Source: an uncultured Eubacteriales bacterium (GTDB taxonomy: Bacteria; Bacillota; Clostridia; Oscillospirales; CAG-272). From it: a stretch of 64,000 bases of DNA. The notes beneath the pieces are model-generated. The model saw only the letters and a program-made list of their open reading frames with translations. It made no database searches and was not told the DNA's origin. Of the stretch, positions 35,250-43,355 are shown one piece after another; the stretch's first letter is position 1, and every line of letters starts with the position of its first letter. Both the position numbers and the translations under genes were made by a program. The DNA is taken from the NCBI GenBank assembly GCA_934402395.1, contig CAKRTQ010000002.1, positions 124,001-188,000 of the forward strand. Reading direction: 5' to 3'.

Positions 35250-36227
35250 ATGAAAAAGAAGATCAGAATCATCACTCTGGTGCTTGCCGTGCTTATTGCG
35301 GCAGCATCCATGACACTTGCCGCCTGCCGCAAGGAAGACACCACCGAGCTGCGCGTTGCCGTACTCAACGGAACGACCGGCTGGGGCGCAGCACCGCTCA
35401 TCTCACGGGTAAAGTCGGGTGAATCCAAGCTCAATGCAAAGATCGAAACATATACCGACGCAAGCCTTGTAAGTCCCCTTATCATCAACGGAGACGCCGA
35501 TATTGCCGCCGTCCCCACCAACCTTGCCGCAGTACTTTACAACAAAACCGGCGGCAGCGTGCGCGTGCTTGCCGTCAACACCCTCGGTGTACTTTACCTT
35601 ATCGAAGACGGAAGCACCGTAAGCTCCCTTTCCGACCTTGCCGGCAAGACCGTGTATCTGCCCGGACAGGGTTCAAATCCCGAATTCATTCTTCGTGCGC
35701 TTGTCGACGGAGCCGGTGTTGAAAATGTGACATTTGATTACACCTATTCGTCTCCGGACGAGCTCGCCACCGCCCTTGCCACGGGCAAAGCGGCACTCGG
35801 CGTTCTTCCCGAGCCGAAGGTCACAGCCGTGACCTCAAAAAAGGAAACTCTTCGCGTGGCACTCGATTTCACAGAGGAATGGAAAAAGCAGACATCTGCT
35901 CCGCTCGTACAGGGGTGCATCATCGTACGCGAAGACTTTCTCAAAGAGCACACCGCTCTCGTTGAAAAGTTCCTTGAGGAATACAAAAACTCGGTGGAAT
36001 ATGTGAATTCCAACCCGGATGAAGCCGCCGCGATGATAGCGGAGGCAGGGCTTGCCGGCAACGCCGCGGCGGCAAAAGCCGCACTTCCGCGGTGCAACAT
36101 TACCTACCTTGACGGCGACGGAATGCGCACCGCGCTGAACGGCTTCTGGGAAGCGCTTTTCAGGATCAATCCAAAATCAATAGGCGGCAAGCTGCCGGAT
36201 GATGCGCTTACCGCACCGTTGAAATAA
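35250..36227 (+). CDS. ABC transporter substrate-binding lipoprotein (SsuA/NMT1-like)
   Basis: 325-residue type II periplasmic binding protein. A lipoprotein signal peptide ends in LAAC with C26 as the lipidated residue. The mature part (LRVAVLNGTTGWGAAPLISRVK..., then YTDASLVSPLIINGDADIAAVPTNLAAVLYN and later DLAGKTVYLPGQGSNPEFILRAL) is typical of the SsuA/TauA/NMT1-type proteins. Substrates in this group include sulfonates, nitrate and thiamine precursors; the ligand here is unknown. It starts 37 bases after the Crp-type gene, and the next ATG overlaps its stop. Confidence 0.9.
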   Translation: MKKKIRIITLVLAVLIAAASMTLAACRKEDTTELRVAVLNGTTGWGAAPLISRVKSGESKLNAKIETYTDASLVSPLIINGDADIAAVPTNLAAVLYNKTGGSVRVLAVNTLGVLYLIEDGSTVSSLSDLAGKTVYLPGQGSNPEFILRALVDGAGVENVTFDYTYSSPDELATALATGKAALGVLPEPKVTAVTSKKETLRVALDFTEEWKKQTSAPLVQGCIIVREDFLKEHTALVEKFLEEYKNSVEYVNSNPDEAAAMIAEAGLAGNAAAAKAALPRCNITYLDGDGMRTALNGFWEALFRINPKSIGGKLPDDALTAPLK

Positions 36228-37048
36228 TGGCACACAGAACTCCCGATACTGCCGGGCGGCAGATGTCGCGCCTAAAATGCGCGGCAACGTCGCTCGGCGT
36301 TGCCGCGTTCTGGATAGCGGTATGGGCTGTCGCCGCATACGCGGTCGGTAACAGCCTTCTGCTGCCATCCCCTGCCGAAACCGTCGCGCGTCTTGCGGAG
36401 CTGGCACTTACCGGCGAGTTCTGGCAATGCACAGCCGTGTCGCTTCTGCGCGTCAGCATCGGAATCGTTACCGCTGTCGCGGCGGGCGTGCTGAACGCTG
36501 CGCTGTGCTGCTGTTCGCGTGTGCTGGACAGACTCGTTTTCCCTTTTATGACAGTAATAAAATCCACTCCTGTGGCATCCTTCATTATTCTTGCGCTCGT
36601 GTGGCTCGGAACCTCGCCGCTTCCCGCCTTTATTTCTTTTCTGATGGTCTATCCGCTGATATTCACAAATGTGAGAGCGGGTGTGCGAAGCGTTGCTCCA
36701 TCCGTGTTGAAAATGGCAAAGGTGTTCCGCCTGTCGCCGTTTACGATGGTAAAGCGAATTTACGCTCCGGCAGCTTACGGTCATTTCGTCACATCGGTCA
36801 AGGCATCGCTGGGACTTGCGTGGAAAGCCGGAATAGCCGCCGAGGTCCTTGCCGCACCGAAATATTCGATAGGCAAAATGCTGTTTCAGTCAAAGGTGTA
36901 CTTTGAAACGACAGACCTGTTTGCATGGACGCTTGTAATAATAATTCTGAGCCTGCTCATTGAGCTTGTCGTGGGCAGACTGCTTGACCATGCCGCCGCG
37001 CGGCGGATGCATCATGACACGGGAGCCGAAAAGAAAGATGAAGTTTGA
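36227..37048 (+). CDS. ABC transporter permease (SsuC/TauC-like)
   Basis: 273-residue inner-membrane permease with about six membrane segments. The EAA-type cytoplasmic loop is in FRLSPFTMVKRIYAPAAYGHFVTSVKASLGLAWKAG, and VIKSTPVASFIILALVWLG is the usual preceding segment of the SsuC/NitB subfamily. The start overlaps the binding-protein stop by one base. Its end overlaps the ATPase start by 11 bases, so the three are tightly coupled. Confidence 0.92.
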   Translation: MAHRTPDTAGRQMSRLKCAATSLGVAAFWIAVWAVAAYAVGNSLLLPSPAETVARLAELALTGEFWQCTAVSLLRVSIGIVTAVAAGVLNAALCCCSRVLDRLVFPFMTVIKSTPVASFIILALVWLGTSPLPAFISFLMVYPLIFTNVRAGVRSVAPSVLKMAKVFRLSPFTMVKRIYAPAAYGHFVTSVKASLGLAWKAGIAAEVLAAPKYSIGKMLFQSKVYFETTDLFAWTLVIIILSLLIELVVGRLLDHAAARRMHHDTGAEKKDEV

Positions 37049-37655
37049 ATTTTCCTCTCTTATAAAAAAATACGGCGATAAGGTCGCCGTTGACGGTTTT
37101 TCATATGTATTTGATATAATGCCCGGCAAAAGGCTTGCCGTGTGCGGACCGTCGGGATGCGGTAAATCAACGATCCTTTCGATCATCTCGGGACTTGACA
37201 AAGATTACTCCGGATCGTTTGCGTTCACCGGCGGCGAGCCGCGTATCTCACTGTCTATGCAGGACCCTACTCTGCTGCCGTGGCTCACAGCCGCCGAAAA
37301 TGTCAATCTGGTGACCGGGGACAGACGCGAGAGTCTTGAGACTGCACGCGGGATACTCCGCGAGCTTGGGCTTGCAGGTCACGAGAACGACTACCCCGAT
37401 GAGCTTTCGGGCGGTATGCAGACCCGCGTTTCGATCGCGCGCGCACTTGCACGCGAAGCCGATCTTTATCTTTTCGACGAACCGTTTGCAGCGCTTGACA
37501 TTGCCACAGCAGAGCTTTGCATTGAAGTCATAAAACGCCGCACCGCCCATGCCGCCGCAATAGCGGTCATCCATTCACGCACTGTTGCAGAAAAATTTGC
37601 CGACGGGATACTGACTTTCACGTCTGTTCCCGCCGGCAGATACACGCTCGGCTGA
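37038..37655 (+). CDS. ABC transporter ATP-binding protein (SsuB-like)
   Basis: 205-residue nucleotide-binding subunit that powers the adjacent permease. Walker A GPSGCGKST, Q-loop QDPTLLPWLT, signature LSGGMQTRVSIARAL and Walker B LYLFDEPFAALD are all intact. The H-loop His is in AIAVIHSRT. It is shorter than the usual 240-260 residues, with little sequence after the H-loop. Start ATG 37038 is chosen because MKFEFSSLIKKYGDK is the natural beginning. The gene ends 2 bases before the convergent sigG. Confidence 0.93.
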   Translation: MKFEFSSLIKKYGDKVAVDGFSYVFDIMPGKRLAVCGPSGCGKSTILSIISGLDKDYSGSFAFTGGEPRISLSMQDPTLLPWLTAAENVNLVTGDRRESLETARGILRELGLAGHENDYPDELSGGMQTRVSIARALAREADLYLFDEPFAALDIATAELCIEVIKRRTAHAAAIAVIHSRTVAEKFADGILTFTSVPAGRYTLG

Positions 37656-37656
37656 T

Positions 37657-38430
37657 TCAGAGCTGGCGGCGCATACGCTCAAGCGCACCCTTTTCAAGGC
37701 GCGATACCTGCGCTTGTGATATTCCTATCTCCTCCGCTATTTCCATCTGCGTTTTATTTTTGTAAAACCGCATATCAATTATCGCGCGTTCACGCTCGCT
37801 GAGATGCTTCATCGCCTCGGCGAGCGCAATGTTTTCAAGCCATGCTTCATCCGATGTGCCCGTATCCGCGATCTGATCCATTACATAAAGAGAATCGCCG
37901 TTTTCGCTGTATACCGGCTCATAAAGGGACAGAGGCTCGATTATCGCTTCCATTGCGCACACAACATCCTCTTTTTTCTCGCCGAGACGATCAGCTATCT
38001 CCTGCGGGGACGGCTCGCACTGTCTTTCGCGCGTCATTTCCTCACGCACTGTAAGCGCCCGGTATGCAAGATCACGCATTGAACGGCTGACCCGTATCGT
38101 GTTGTTGTCGCGCAGATACCGGCGTATTTCTCCGATTATCATCGGCACAGCATAGGTCGAAAATTTGACTCCGAGGTCAAGTCTGAAGTTGTCAACAGCT
38201 TTTACAAGACCTATACACCCCACCTGGAACAGATCATCCATGCTCTCATGCCTGTTGGTGAACCGCTGGATTATACTCAGCACCAGCCGCAGATTACCGT
38301 ATATCAGCTCGTCGCGCGCCGCCGCATCGCCCGCTTTGACCCGTAAAAGGAGCTCGTTTTTTTCTTCATCGGTAAGTGTTTTCAGCTTTGCGGTGTTTAC
38401 ACCGCATATTTCAACTTTGTTATAATACAT
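37657..38430 (-). CDS. sigG: Sporulation sigma factor G
   Basis: 257-residue late-forespore RNA polymerase sigma factor. The start MYYNKVEICGVNTAKLKTL is diagnostic of SigG (residues 5-13 KVEICGVNT), followed by region 2 (DDLFQVGCIGLVKAVDNFRLDLGVKFSTYAVPMIIGEIRR) and region 4 (ERAIIDMRFYKNKTQMEIAEEIGISQAQVSRLEK). In Bacillus sigG follows sigE, but here it sits alone beside rplS. Start at 38430 with GAGGTGTCAGGA upstream. It marks the organism as an endospore former. Confidence 0.97.
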   Translation of the reverse strand: MYYNKVEICGVNTAKLKTLTDEEKNELLLRVKAGDAAARDELIYGNLRLVLSIIQRFTNRHESMDDLFQVGCIGLVKAVDNFRLDLGVKFSTYAVPMIIGEIRRYLRDNNTIRVSRSMRDLAYRALTVREEMTRERQCEPSPQEIADRLGEKKEDVVCAMEAIIEPLSLYEPVYSENGDSLYVMDQIADTGTSDEAWLENIALAEAMKHLSERERAIIDMRFYKNKTQMEIAEEIGISQAQVSRLEKGALERMRRQL

Positions 38431-38520
38431 TCCTGACACCTCGGGAGCGATCTCATAACTGAGTATTCTCCCCTGCCGTGCGGCATTATGCAGGAATGAC
38501 GGAATGTATATTTTGACATC

Positions 38521-38558
38521 AAAAAGCAAGCGGTGCGCATGCGCACCGCTTGCTTTTT
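38521..38558 (-). terminator. Terminator downstream of rplS
   Basis: AGCAAGCGGTGCGC-AT-GCGCACCGCTTGCT with five A before and five T after on either strand, a near-perfect palindrome. It ends the rplS transcript and could also stop antisense reading. Confidence 0.9.
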
Positions 38559-38594
38559 GATGTTGTGATGGGATCGCTCCCGTCAGCAGATAAC

Positions 38595-38936
38595 TCAGAT
38601 CTTCTCTTTGACCTTGGAAGCTTTTCCGACTCTGTCGCGCAGGTAGAACAGCTTGGCGCGTCTTACCTTACCGTGACGGATAACTTCGACACCTGCAACA
38701 TTGGGAGAGTGGATCGGGAATGTCTTTTCGACACCGCAGCCGTAAGAAACGCGTCTTACGGTGAAGGTTTCGGAGATGCCGCCGCCGCGCTTTGCGATAA
38801 CGGTTCCGTCAAAAAGCTGAATTCTCTCACGGTTGCCTTCCTTTATACGGCAGGAGACACGCACGGTGTCACCGACTTCGAATACGGGAAGAGTTTCCTT
38901 TAACTGCTCGTTGGTCATAGCTGCAATGTAATCCAT
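38595..38936 (-). CDS. rplS: 50S ribosomal protein L19
   Basis: 113-residue L19 located at the 30S-50S interface. GDTVRVSCRIKEGNRERIQLFDGTVIAKRGGG (about 22-53) and the C-terminal RRAKLFYLRDRVGKASK are diagnostic. Length normal. AAAGGAGGGGCTGAA precedes the ATG. Monocistronic with its own promoter and a structured leader typical of rplS. Confidence 0.98.
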   Translation of the reverse strand: MDYIAAMTNEQLKETLPVFEVGDTVRVSCRIKEGNRERIQLFDGTVIAKRGGGISETFTVRRVSYGCGVEKTFPIHSPNVAGVEVIRHGKVRRAKLFYLRDRVGKASKVKEKI

Positions 38937-38939
38937 TTC

Positions 38940-39025
38940 AGCCCCTCCTTTTTTGAATTAGGATATCGGAGCATTCATGCAGAGCCCGCAGCGGACTGCT
39001 CCGTTCCGGCACGACCCGGACTTGA
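38940..39025 (-). ncRNA. Ribosomal protein L19 leader
   Basis: The minus-strand leader of rplS contains GGAACGGAGCAGTCCGC and a complementary GCTCCG about 30 bases on, plus CTGCATGAATGCTCC. This is the pattern of the Firmicutes rplS leader RNA thought to mediate autogenous control. Identification rests on position and similarity from memory. Confidence 0.6.
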
Positions 39026-39027
39026 GT

Positions 39028-39056
39028 ATTATATCACATTACGACTGTTTTTGCAA
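39028..39056 (-). promoter_or_regulatory. Sigma-A promoter of rplS
   Basis: Minus strand TTGCAA (plus 39051-39056), 17-base spacer, TATAAT (plus 39028-39033). Confidence 0.75.
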
Positions 39057-39100
39057 TAGTTTTTGGAAAAAAACTTTTGCAAAATGCGAAAAAACGCATT

Positions 39101-40543
39101 TTATTTTTTTGCCGCGCCTCTGCCGCCGAACATACGCTTCATCCCGCGCAAAAGCATCAGAAGCCCCTCGATTATCGGCTTTGCATTGAGTGCAACGACA
39201 AGCAGGAAGCACACGCCCTCAATGACTATCCAGTATTTCATTTCAGACACCATAACGGCGCACTGTGCGAGAAGCAGAACGCTGTTTGCCGCAAGCACCG
39301 GAGGATGCATATCAAAACGCACATAATGCCTTGTGTTCACAGCCCGGACGATAAACACGACAAAGTAACTTATTGCAGCCGAGATCGCCGCGCCCTGAGT
39401 CCCGAGCTTCGGGATCAGCAAAAAGCAGACCGTTACATTTATGACCGCGCCGCACATGGACGTGAGAAAAGACATCATGCTTTTCTTTTTAACCATGTAT
39501 ATGCTTCCGAGAAATGTGGTGACCGCTGAAAAAGTAGTGGCTATAACGAGCGTCGGCATATACTGCCACGCCGGATAGTACGCGTCCGCCAGCATCACAC
39601 GCGCAAATATCTTGGAAAGTGCAATAAGCGCCGACGCCGCCATAAAGATCAGCCCAGAATATGTGCGGAAGACCTCTGAGAAAAAGCTGCCGCGGCTCTG
39701 CTCGTCAGCATCCGCGACGGCTGAATACTGCCACGCCTCTATAAAAATAGTGGTCATAAGGGTAAGCACCGTCGGGATCTTATAGGACGCCGCAAAAATA
39801 CCGTTTGCCTCGTCTCCGCACATATACTTGACAAGAAACTGCCCTGAAACGCTCGTCACCCACCAGAATATAGTGGTTGGGATCATCGGCACGCTGTATT
39901 TAAGCATATCGCGCACAATAATGGGGTCAAACAGCGAAAGCCGCACATCGCGGTAAAGCTTTTGCCAGACCACCATCAGAAGCGTTACGATCACATTTGC
40001 CACAACTACCGACAGAACGTATCCCGTAACGCCCATTCTGAACACCACAAGAAAAAGCACATTGAAGCCGATATTCAGAATGGTGTTGATTATTCCCTGC
40101 ACCGCAAAGACCATAGTCTTGCCGAGGGCGCGCAGGTAGTTGGCGCACGCAAGCTGAAAGTTTGCCGCGATAACGTATATCACCGTCAGCCAGACATACC
40201 CCGTAAGCATTTTGACTTCAAAAAGGAATGGCGAAAGTGCAAGAAACAGCAGTGTTCCGAAAATGAGCACCGATATGCCGGAGGAAAATACCTCGCGCTT
40301 TTTCTTTCCGGCGTCAAGCGCGAACCGGAACAAGCCGTCGCATATTCCGACAGCCGCTATCGGCATGATGAGGTTTGCAAGCTGGGATATGATATTGGCA
40401 TCGGAGTATTCCGCCGGCGACAGCATAGCCGTGTAAAGCGGCAAAAGCAGGTATACCAGCACCTTTGAAGAAAAGGTGCCGACCGCAAGTATCGCGGTAT
40501 TTGACAGAAGCCGTTTGTATTTGTTCATGTCGCCATGGCGCAA
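39101..40543 (-). CDS. Oligosaccharide flippase family protein (MOP superfamily)
   Basis: 480-residue polytopic membrane protein of the MOP/Wzx-like type, with about 14 membrane segments. The start region NTAILAVGTFSSKVLVYLLLPLYTAML (about 13-39) and the repeated halves match polysaccharide or lipid-linked oligosaccharide flippases. A basic C-terminal tail (RGMKRMFGGRGAAKK) follows. Start is TTG at 40543, since GAGGAG precedes it by 6 bases; ATG 40528 is the alternative. It sits 3 bases after yebC without other sugar-polymer genes nearby, so its cargo is unclear. Confidence 0.82.
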   Translation of the reverse strand: MRHGDMNKYKRLLSNTAILAVGTFSSKVLVYLLLPLYTAMLSPAEYSDANIISQLANLIMPIAAVGICDGLFRFALDAGKKKREVFSSGISVLIFGTLLFLALSPFLFEVKMLTGYVWLTVIYVIAANFQLACANYLRALGKTMVFAVQGIINTILNIGFNVLFLVVFRMGVTGYVLSVVVANVIVTLLMVVWQKLYRDVRLSLFDPIIVRDMLKYSVPMIPTTIFWWVTSVSGQFLVKYMCGDEANGIFAASYKIPTVLTLMTTIFIEAWQYSAVADADEQSRGSFFSEVFRTYSGLIFMAASALIALSKIFARVMLADAYYPAWQYMPTLVIATTFSAVTTFLGSIYMVKKKSMMSFLTSMCGAVINVTVCFLLIPKLGTQGAAISAAISYFVVFIVRAVNTRHYVRFDMHPPVLAANSVLLLAQCAVMVSEMKYWIVIEGVCFLLVVALNAKPIIEGLLMLLRGMKRMFGGRGAAKK

Positions 40544-40546
40544 GGA

Positions 40547-41284
40547 TCACTCCTCGTCGCAGTTCCCCCAGTTATGGTAGACATTCATAACGTCATCGTC
40601 ATCTTCAAGCTTTTCAATGAGCAGACCCATGAACTTGCGGTCGTCCTCGCTGTCAAGATCTACCGTGGTGTCGGCGACCTTTTCCTTGTCGGCGGATTCG
40701 ACCTCGTATCCCGCCGCCTTGAGAGCGTCGGAAACATCATATACATCATCGGGCTCGGTGTAAACGATATAAACACCGTCATCCGCCTTGAAATCGGTAG
40801 CGCCCGCTTCAAGCGCCGTCTCCATGAGCTTGTCCTCGTCGATCTCACCGTACTCATCGGTGATGACGATAACGCCCTTTTCATTGAACATGAATCCGAC
40901 GCATCCGCTCTGACCGAGATTTCCGTGATACTTTGAGAAATACGCGCGGATATTGCCGGCGGTGCGGTTGCGGTTATCTGTGGTGGTCTCGACTATAACG
41001 GCAACGCCGGACGGACCGTAGCCCTCGTAGGTTATCTCCTCGTAAGCTACGTCGGCAGAACCGAGAGCTTTCTTTATCGTGCGGTCGATATTGTCGTTCG
41101 GCACGTTGTTGGCTTTCGCCTTCTGTATGAGGTCACGAAGCTTTGAGTTTGTCGAAGGATCGCCGCCGCTCTCCTTGACCGCTATTGTGATCTCCTTACC
41201 GATCTTTGTAAAGACCTTTGCCTTCTGCGCGTCGGTCTTTTCTTTTTTGTGTTTGATATTGCTCCATTTGCTGTGTCCGGACAT
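40547..41284 (-). CDS. yebC: YebC/PmpR family transcriptional regulator
   Basis: 245-residue YebC-family protein. The invariant MSGHSKWSNIKHKKEKTDA start and NVPNDNIDRTIKKALG (about 56-71) are diagnostic. Members are reported both as DNA-binding regulators and, more recently, as factors that help ribosomes through proline stretches; which applies here is not shown. The C-terminal end is acidic (KLEDDDDVMNVYHNWGNCDEE). It is encoded upstream of the flippase and downstream of argS. Confidence 0.96.
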   Translation of the reverse strand: MSGHSKWSNIKHKKEKTDAQKAKVFTKIGKEITIAVKESGGDPSTNSKLRDLIQKAKANNVPNDNIDRTIKKALGSADVAYEEITYEGYGPSGVAVIVETTTDNRNRTAGNIRAYFSKYHGNLGQSGCVGFMFNEKGVIVITDEYGEIDEDKLMETALEAGATDFKADDGVYIVYTEPDDVYDVSDALKAAGYEVESADKEKVADTTVDLDSEDDRKFMGLLIEKLEDDDDVMNVYHNWGNCDEE

Positions 41285-41325
41285 GATTTATTCCTCGCTT
41301 TATTTATTGTAAATTATTATTGATA

Positions 41326-43050
41326 TCAGATCTTTTCGGTCTTTTTCATGCATATAAGCCCGAGAGATGTACCCAGCACCGTTTTTGCGGCTGCCGAAAG
41401 CGCAAGACGCGATGCACGCACACGCGCGTCCTCGGCGTTCAGTATCTGGCAGTTATGATAGAACCGGTTGTACGATGCGGTAAGATCTATCATATAGCGC
41501 GTGATGACCGACGGCTCGTAATCGCGCAATGCCGCAAGCACACGGTCGGGAAATACCGCCAGAAACTTCAGCAGGTCATGCTCTTCCGGAGTGCCGAGTG
41601 CATAACCGCCCTCGGGCATTCCGACCTCGCATCCCGCGCGCGAAAGCAGCGAGCAGATACGTGCGTATGTGTACTGCACATACGGACCGGTATTGCCGTC
41701 GTATGAAAGGGCATCCTCAAGCATAAAGTTTATGTCCTTTATGCGGTTGTTGGAAAGATAGTAGAATACTATTGCGCCGACGCCGACATTTTCGGCGATC
41801 TTCTCAAGCTCGTCCTCCGGCATATCGGGATTTTTCCCGCGCGTGATCTCGCGCACCTTTTCGATCGATTCCGCAAAGAGGTCACGCAGGAGTATCACGT
41901 TTCCGGTACGTGTCGCAAGCTTTGTGCCGTTTATCGACACCGTTCCGTAAGGAACATGGATCAGTTTTGAGTACCAGTCGTAACCCATGAGCTCGACAAC
42001 TTTGAACCACTGCGCAAAATGCAACGACTGACCGGCAGAAGTCACATATATGCACTTATCGAAATCGTAAGTGTTCTTTCTGTATATTGCCGCAGCTATG
42101 TCGCGCGACGGATATATAGACGAACCGTCTTTCTTAAGTATCAGGCAGGGCGGCATACCGTACTTTTCAAGGTCGACGATCTCCGCGCCGCCGTCCGACT
42201 TGAGAAGTCCTTTTTGGCGCAGCTCGTCAACGACAGCGGGCACCTTGTCATAATAAAAGCTCTCGCCGCAGTAGCTGTCAAAGGTTATGCCGAGCTGATC
42301 GTAGGTCTTTTTGTACTCGCGGAGAGATATCTCAATGAACCACTGCCAGAGCTTCATATTTTCCTCATCATGATGCTCAAGCTTTGTGAACTCCGCACGC
42401 GCCTCGTCGTTGAGTTCGGGGTGTATCTCCGCTTCCTCATGGAATTTTACATAAAGAGCGACAAGCTCGTCGATCTCCTTTTTTTCGACCTCCTCACGGC
42501 TTCCCCATCTGCGGTACGCAACTATGAGCTTACCGAACTGGGTCCCCCAGTCGCCCAGATGGTTGACGCCAACACACTTATACCCGGCAAATTCATGCAG
42601 GAGCTTAAGCGAGTGACCGATAACGGTGGTCCCGAGGTGTCCTATATGGAATGGCTTGGCAATGTTCGGAGAAGAATAATCAAGAACAACGGTCTTGCCC
42701 GCGCCGATGTCTGGCGCGCCGTATTTTTCACCCTTCGCAAGGATCTCGCCGATAACCGAGGCGGCAAGCTCGCTGTCGTCAAGCCGGAAGTTAAGGTATC
42801 CTTTCACCGATTCGGCAGAAGCAACACCCGTGGCGGCAAATACGTCCGCAAGCGCGTCCGATATCTGCGCGGGAGCGCGACGCAGCGTTCTGCTCAGCTT
42901 GAAGCATGGCAGGGCTATGTCTCCCATCGATGCATCCGGCGGATACTCAAGCATTGCTGCAAGTTCGTTCGTGGACGGCGCCGCGCCGGGAGCCATGCTC
43001 TCTATCTTTTCGCGCAACGCCTTTGCGATTTCGTTTTTTACATTAGTCAT
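41326..43050 (-). CDS. argS: Arginine--tRNA ligase
   Basis: 574-residue class I synthetase charging tRNA-Arg. An N-terminal Add1 domain (about 1-90) is followed by the catalytic domain with FHIGHLGT (HIGH motif, about 135-142). The KMSKS-like region is degenerate, as often in ArgRS, near GTKLATRTGN (about 365). The C-terminal DALRD-type anticodon domain contains YTYARICSLLSRAG. Length is normal. AGAAAGGCACGGATTTT precedes the ATG. Confidence 0.97.
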   Translation of the reverse strand: MTNVKNEIAKALREKIESMAPGAAPSTNELAAMLEYPPDASMGDIALPCFKLSRTLRRAPAQISDALADVFAATGVASAESVKGYLNFRLDDSELAASVIGEILAKGEKYGAPDIGAGKTVVLDYSSPNIAKPFHIGHLGTTVIGHSLKLLHEFAGYKCVGVNHLGDWGTQFGKLIVAYRRWGSREEVEKKEIDELVALYVKFHEEAEIHPELNDEARAEFTKLEHHDEENMKLWQWFIEISLREYKKTYDQLGITFDSYCGESFYYDKVPAVVDELRQKGLLKSDGGAEIVDLEKYGMPPCLILKKDGSSIYPSRDIAAAIYRKNTYDFDKCIYVTSAGQSLHFAQWFKVVELMGYDWYSKLIHVPYGTVSINGTKLATRTGNVILLRDLFAESIEKVREITRGKNPDMPEDELEKIAENVGVGAIVFYYLSNNRIKDINFMLEDALSYDGNTGPYVQYTYARICSLLSRAGCEVGMPEGGYALGTPEEHDLLKFLAVFPDRVLAALRDYEPSVITRYMIDLTASYNRFYHNCQILNAEDARVRASRLALSAAAKTVLGTSLGLICMKKTEKI

Positions 43051-43107
43051 AAAATCCGTGCCTTTCTGTATGGCTTAGTAGAAAATAATATTTTTATAAA
43101 ATCAGCC

Positions 43108-43284
43108 TCAGTCGTCGCTTTTACCGTCTCCGCCCTTTTTGCCGATCACGACAAGGACAATAACAAGAACGACAGCTATACCGGCTATAACAGCCCAAAG
43201 CCATGGGCGGCTTTCATCTCCTGTTGCGGGAGAAACGGTGAGAGATGCCAGAATCGAATAAATAATTGATGCTAAAGCCTTCAT
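43108..43284 (-). CDS. 58-residue single-pass membrane protein
   Basis: A short gene below common ORF cut-offs. The N-terminus MKALASIIYSILASLTVSP looks like a weak signal or amphipathic segment, followed by GDESRPW, a strong membrane helix WAVIAGIAVVLVIVLVVIG (about 29-48) and a charged tail KKGGDGKSDD. AAAGAAAGGTAAAACAAA precedes the ATG, supporting translation. It lies alone between recN and argS on the same strand. The W-helix-KK pattern resembles small single-pass proteins with a cytosolic positive end. Function unknown. Confidence 0.7.
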   Translation of the reverse strand: MKALASIIYSILASLTVSPATGDESRPWLWAVIAGIAVVLVIVLVVIGKKGGDGKSDD

Positions 43285-43355
43285 TTTGTTTTACCTTTCT
43301 TTTCTGTTCTTTTTTTCTGTCGAAATAAGTATTTTAAAAACAGCGTTATATCAAT

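Noticed and set aside
42019..43269. 416-codon plus-strand frame opposite argS
   Set aside because: Antisense to a certain synthetase gene and extending across the small membrane protein; no supporting signals.
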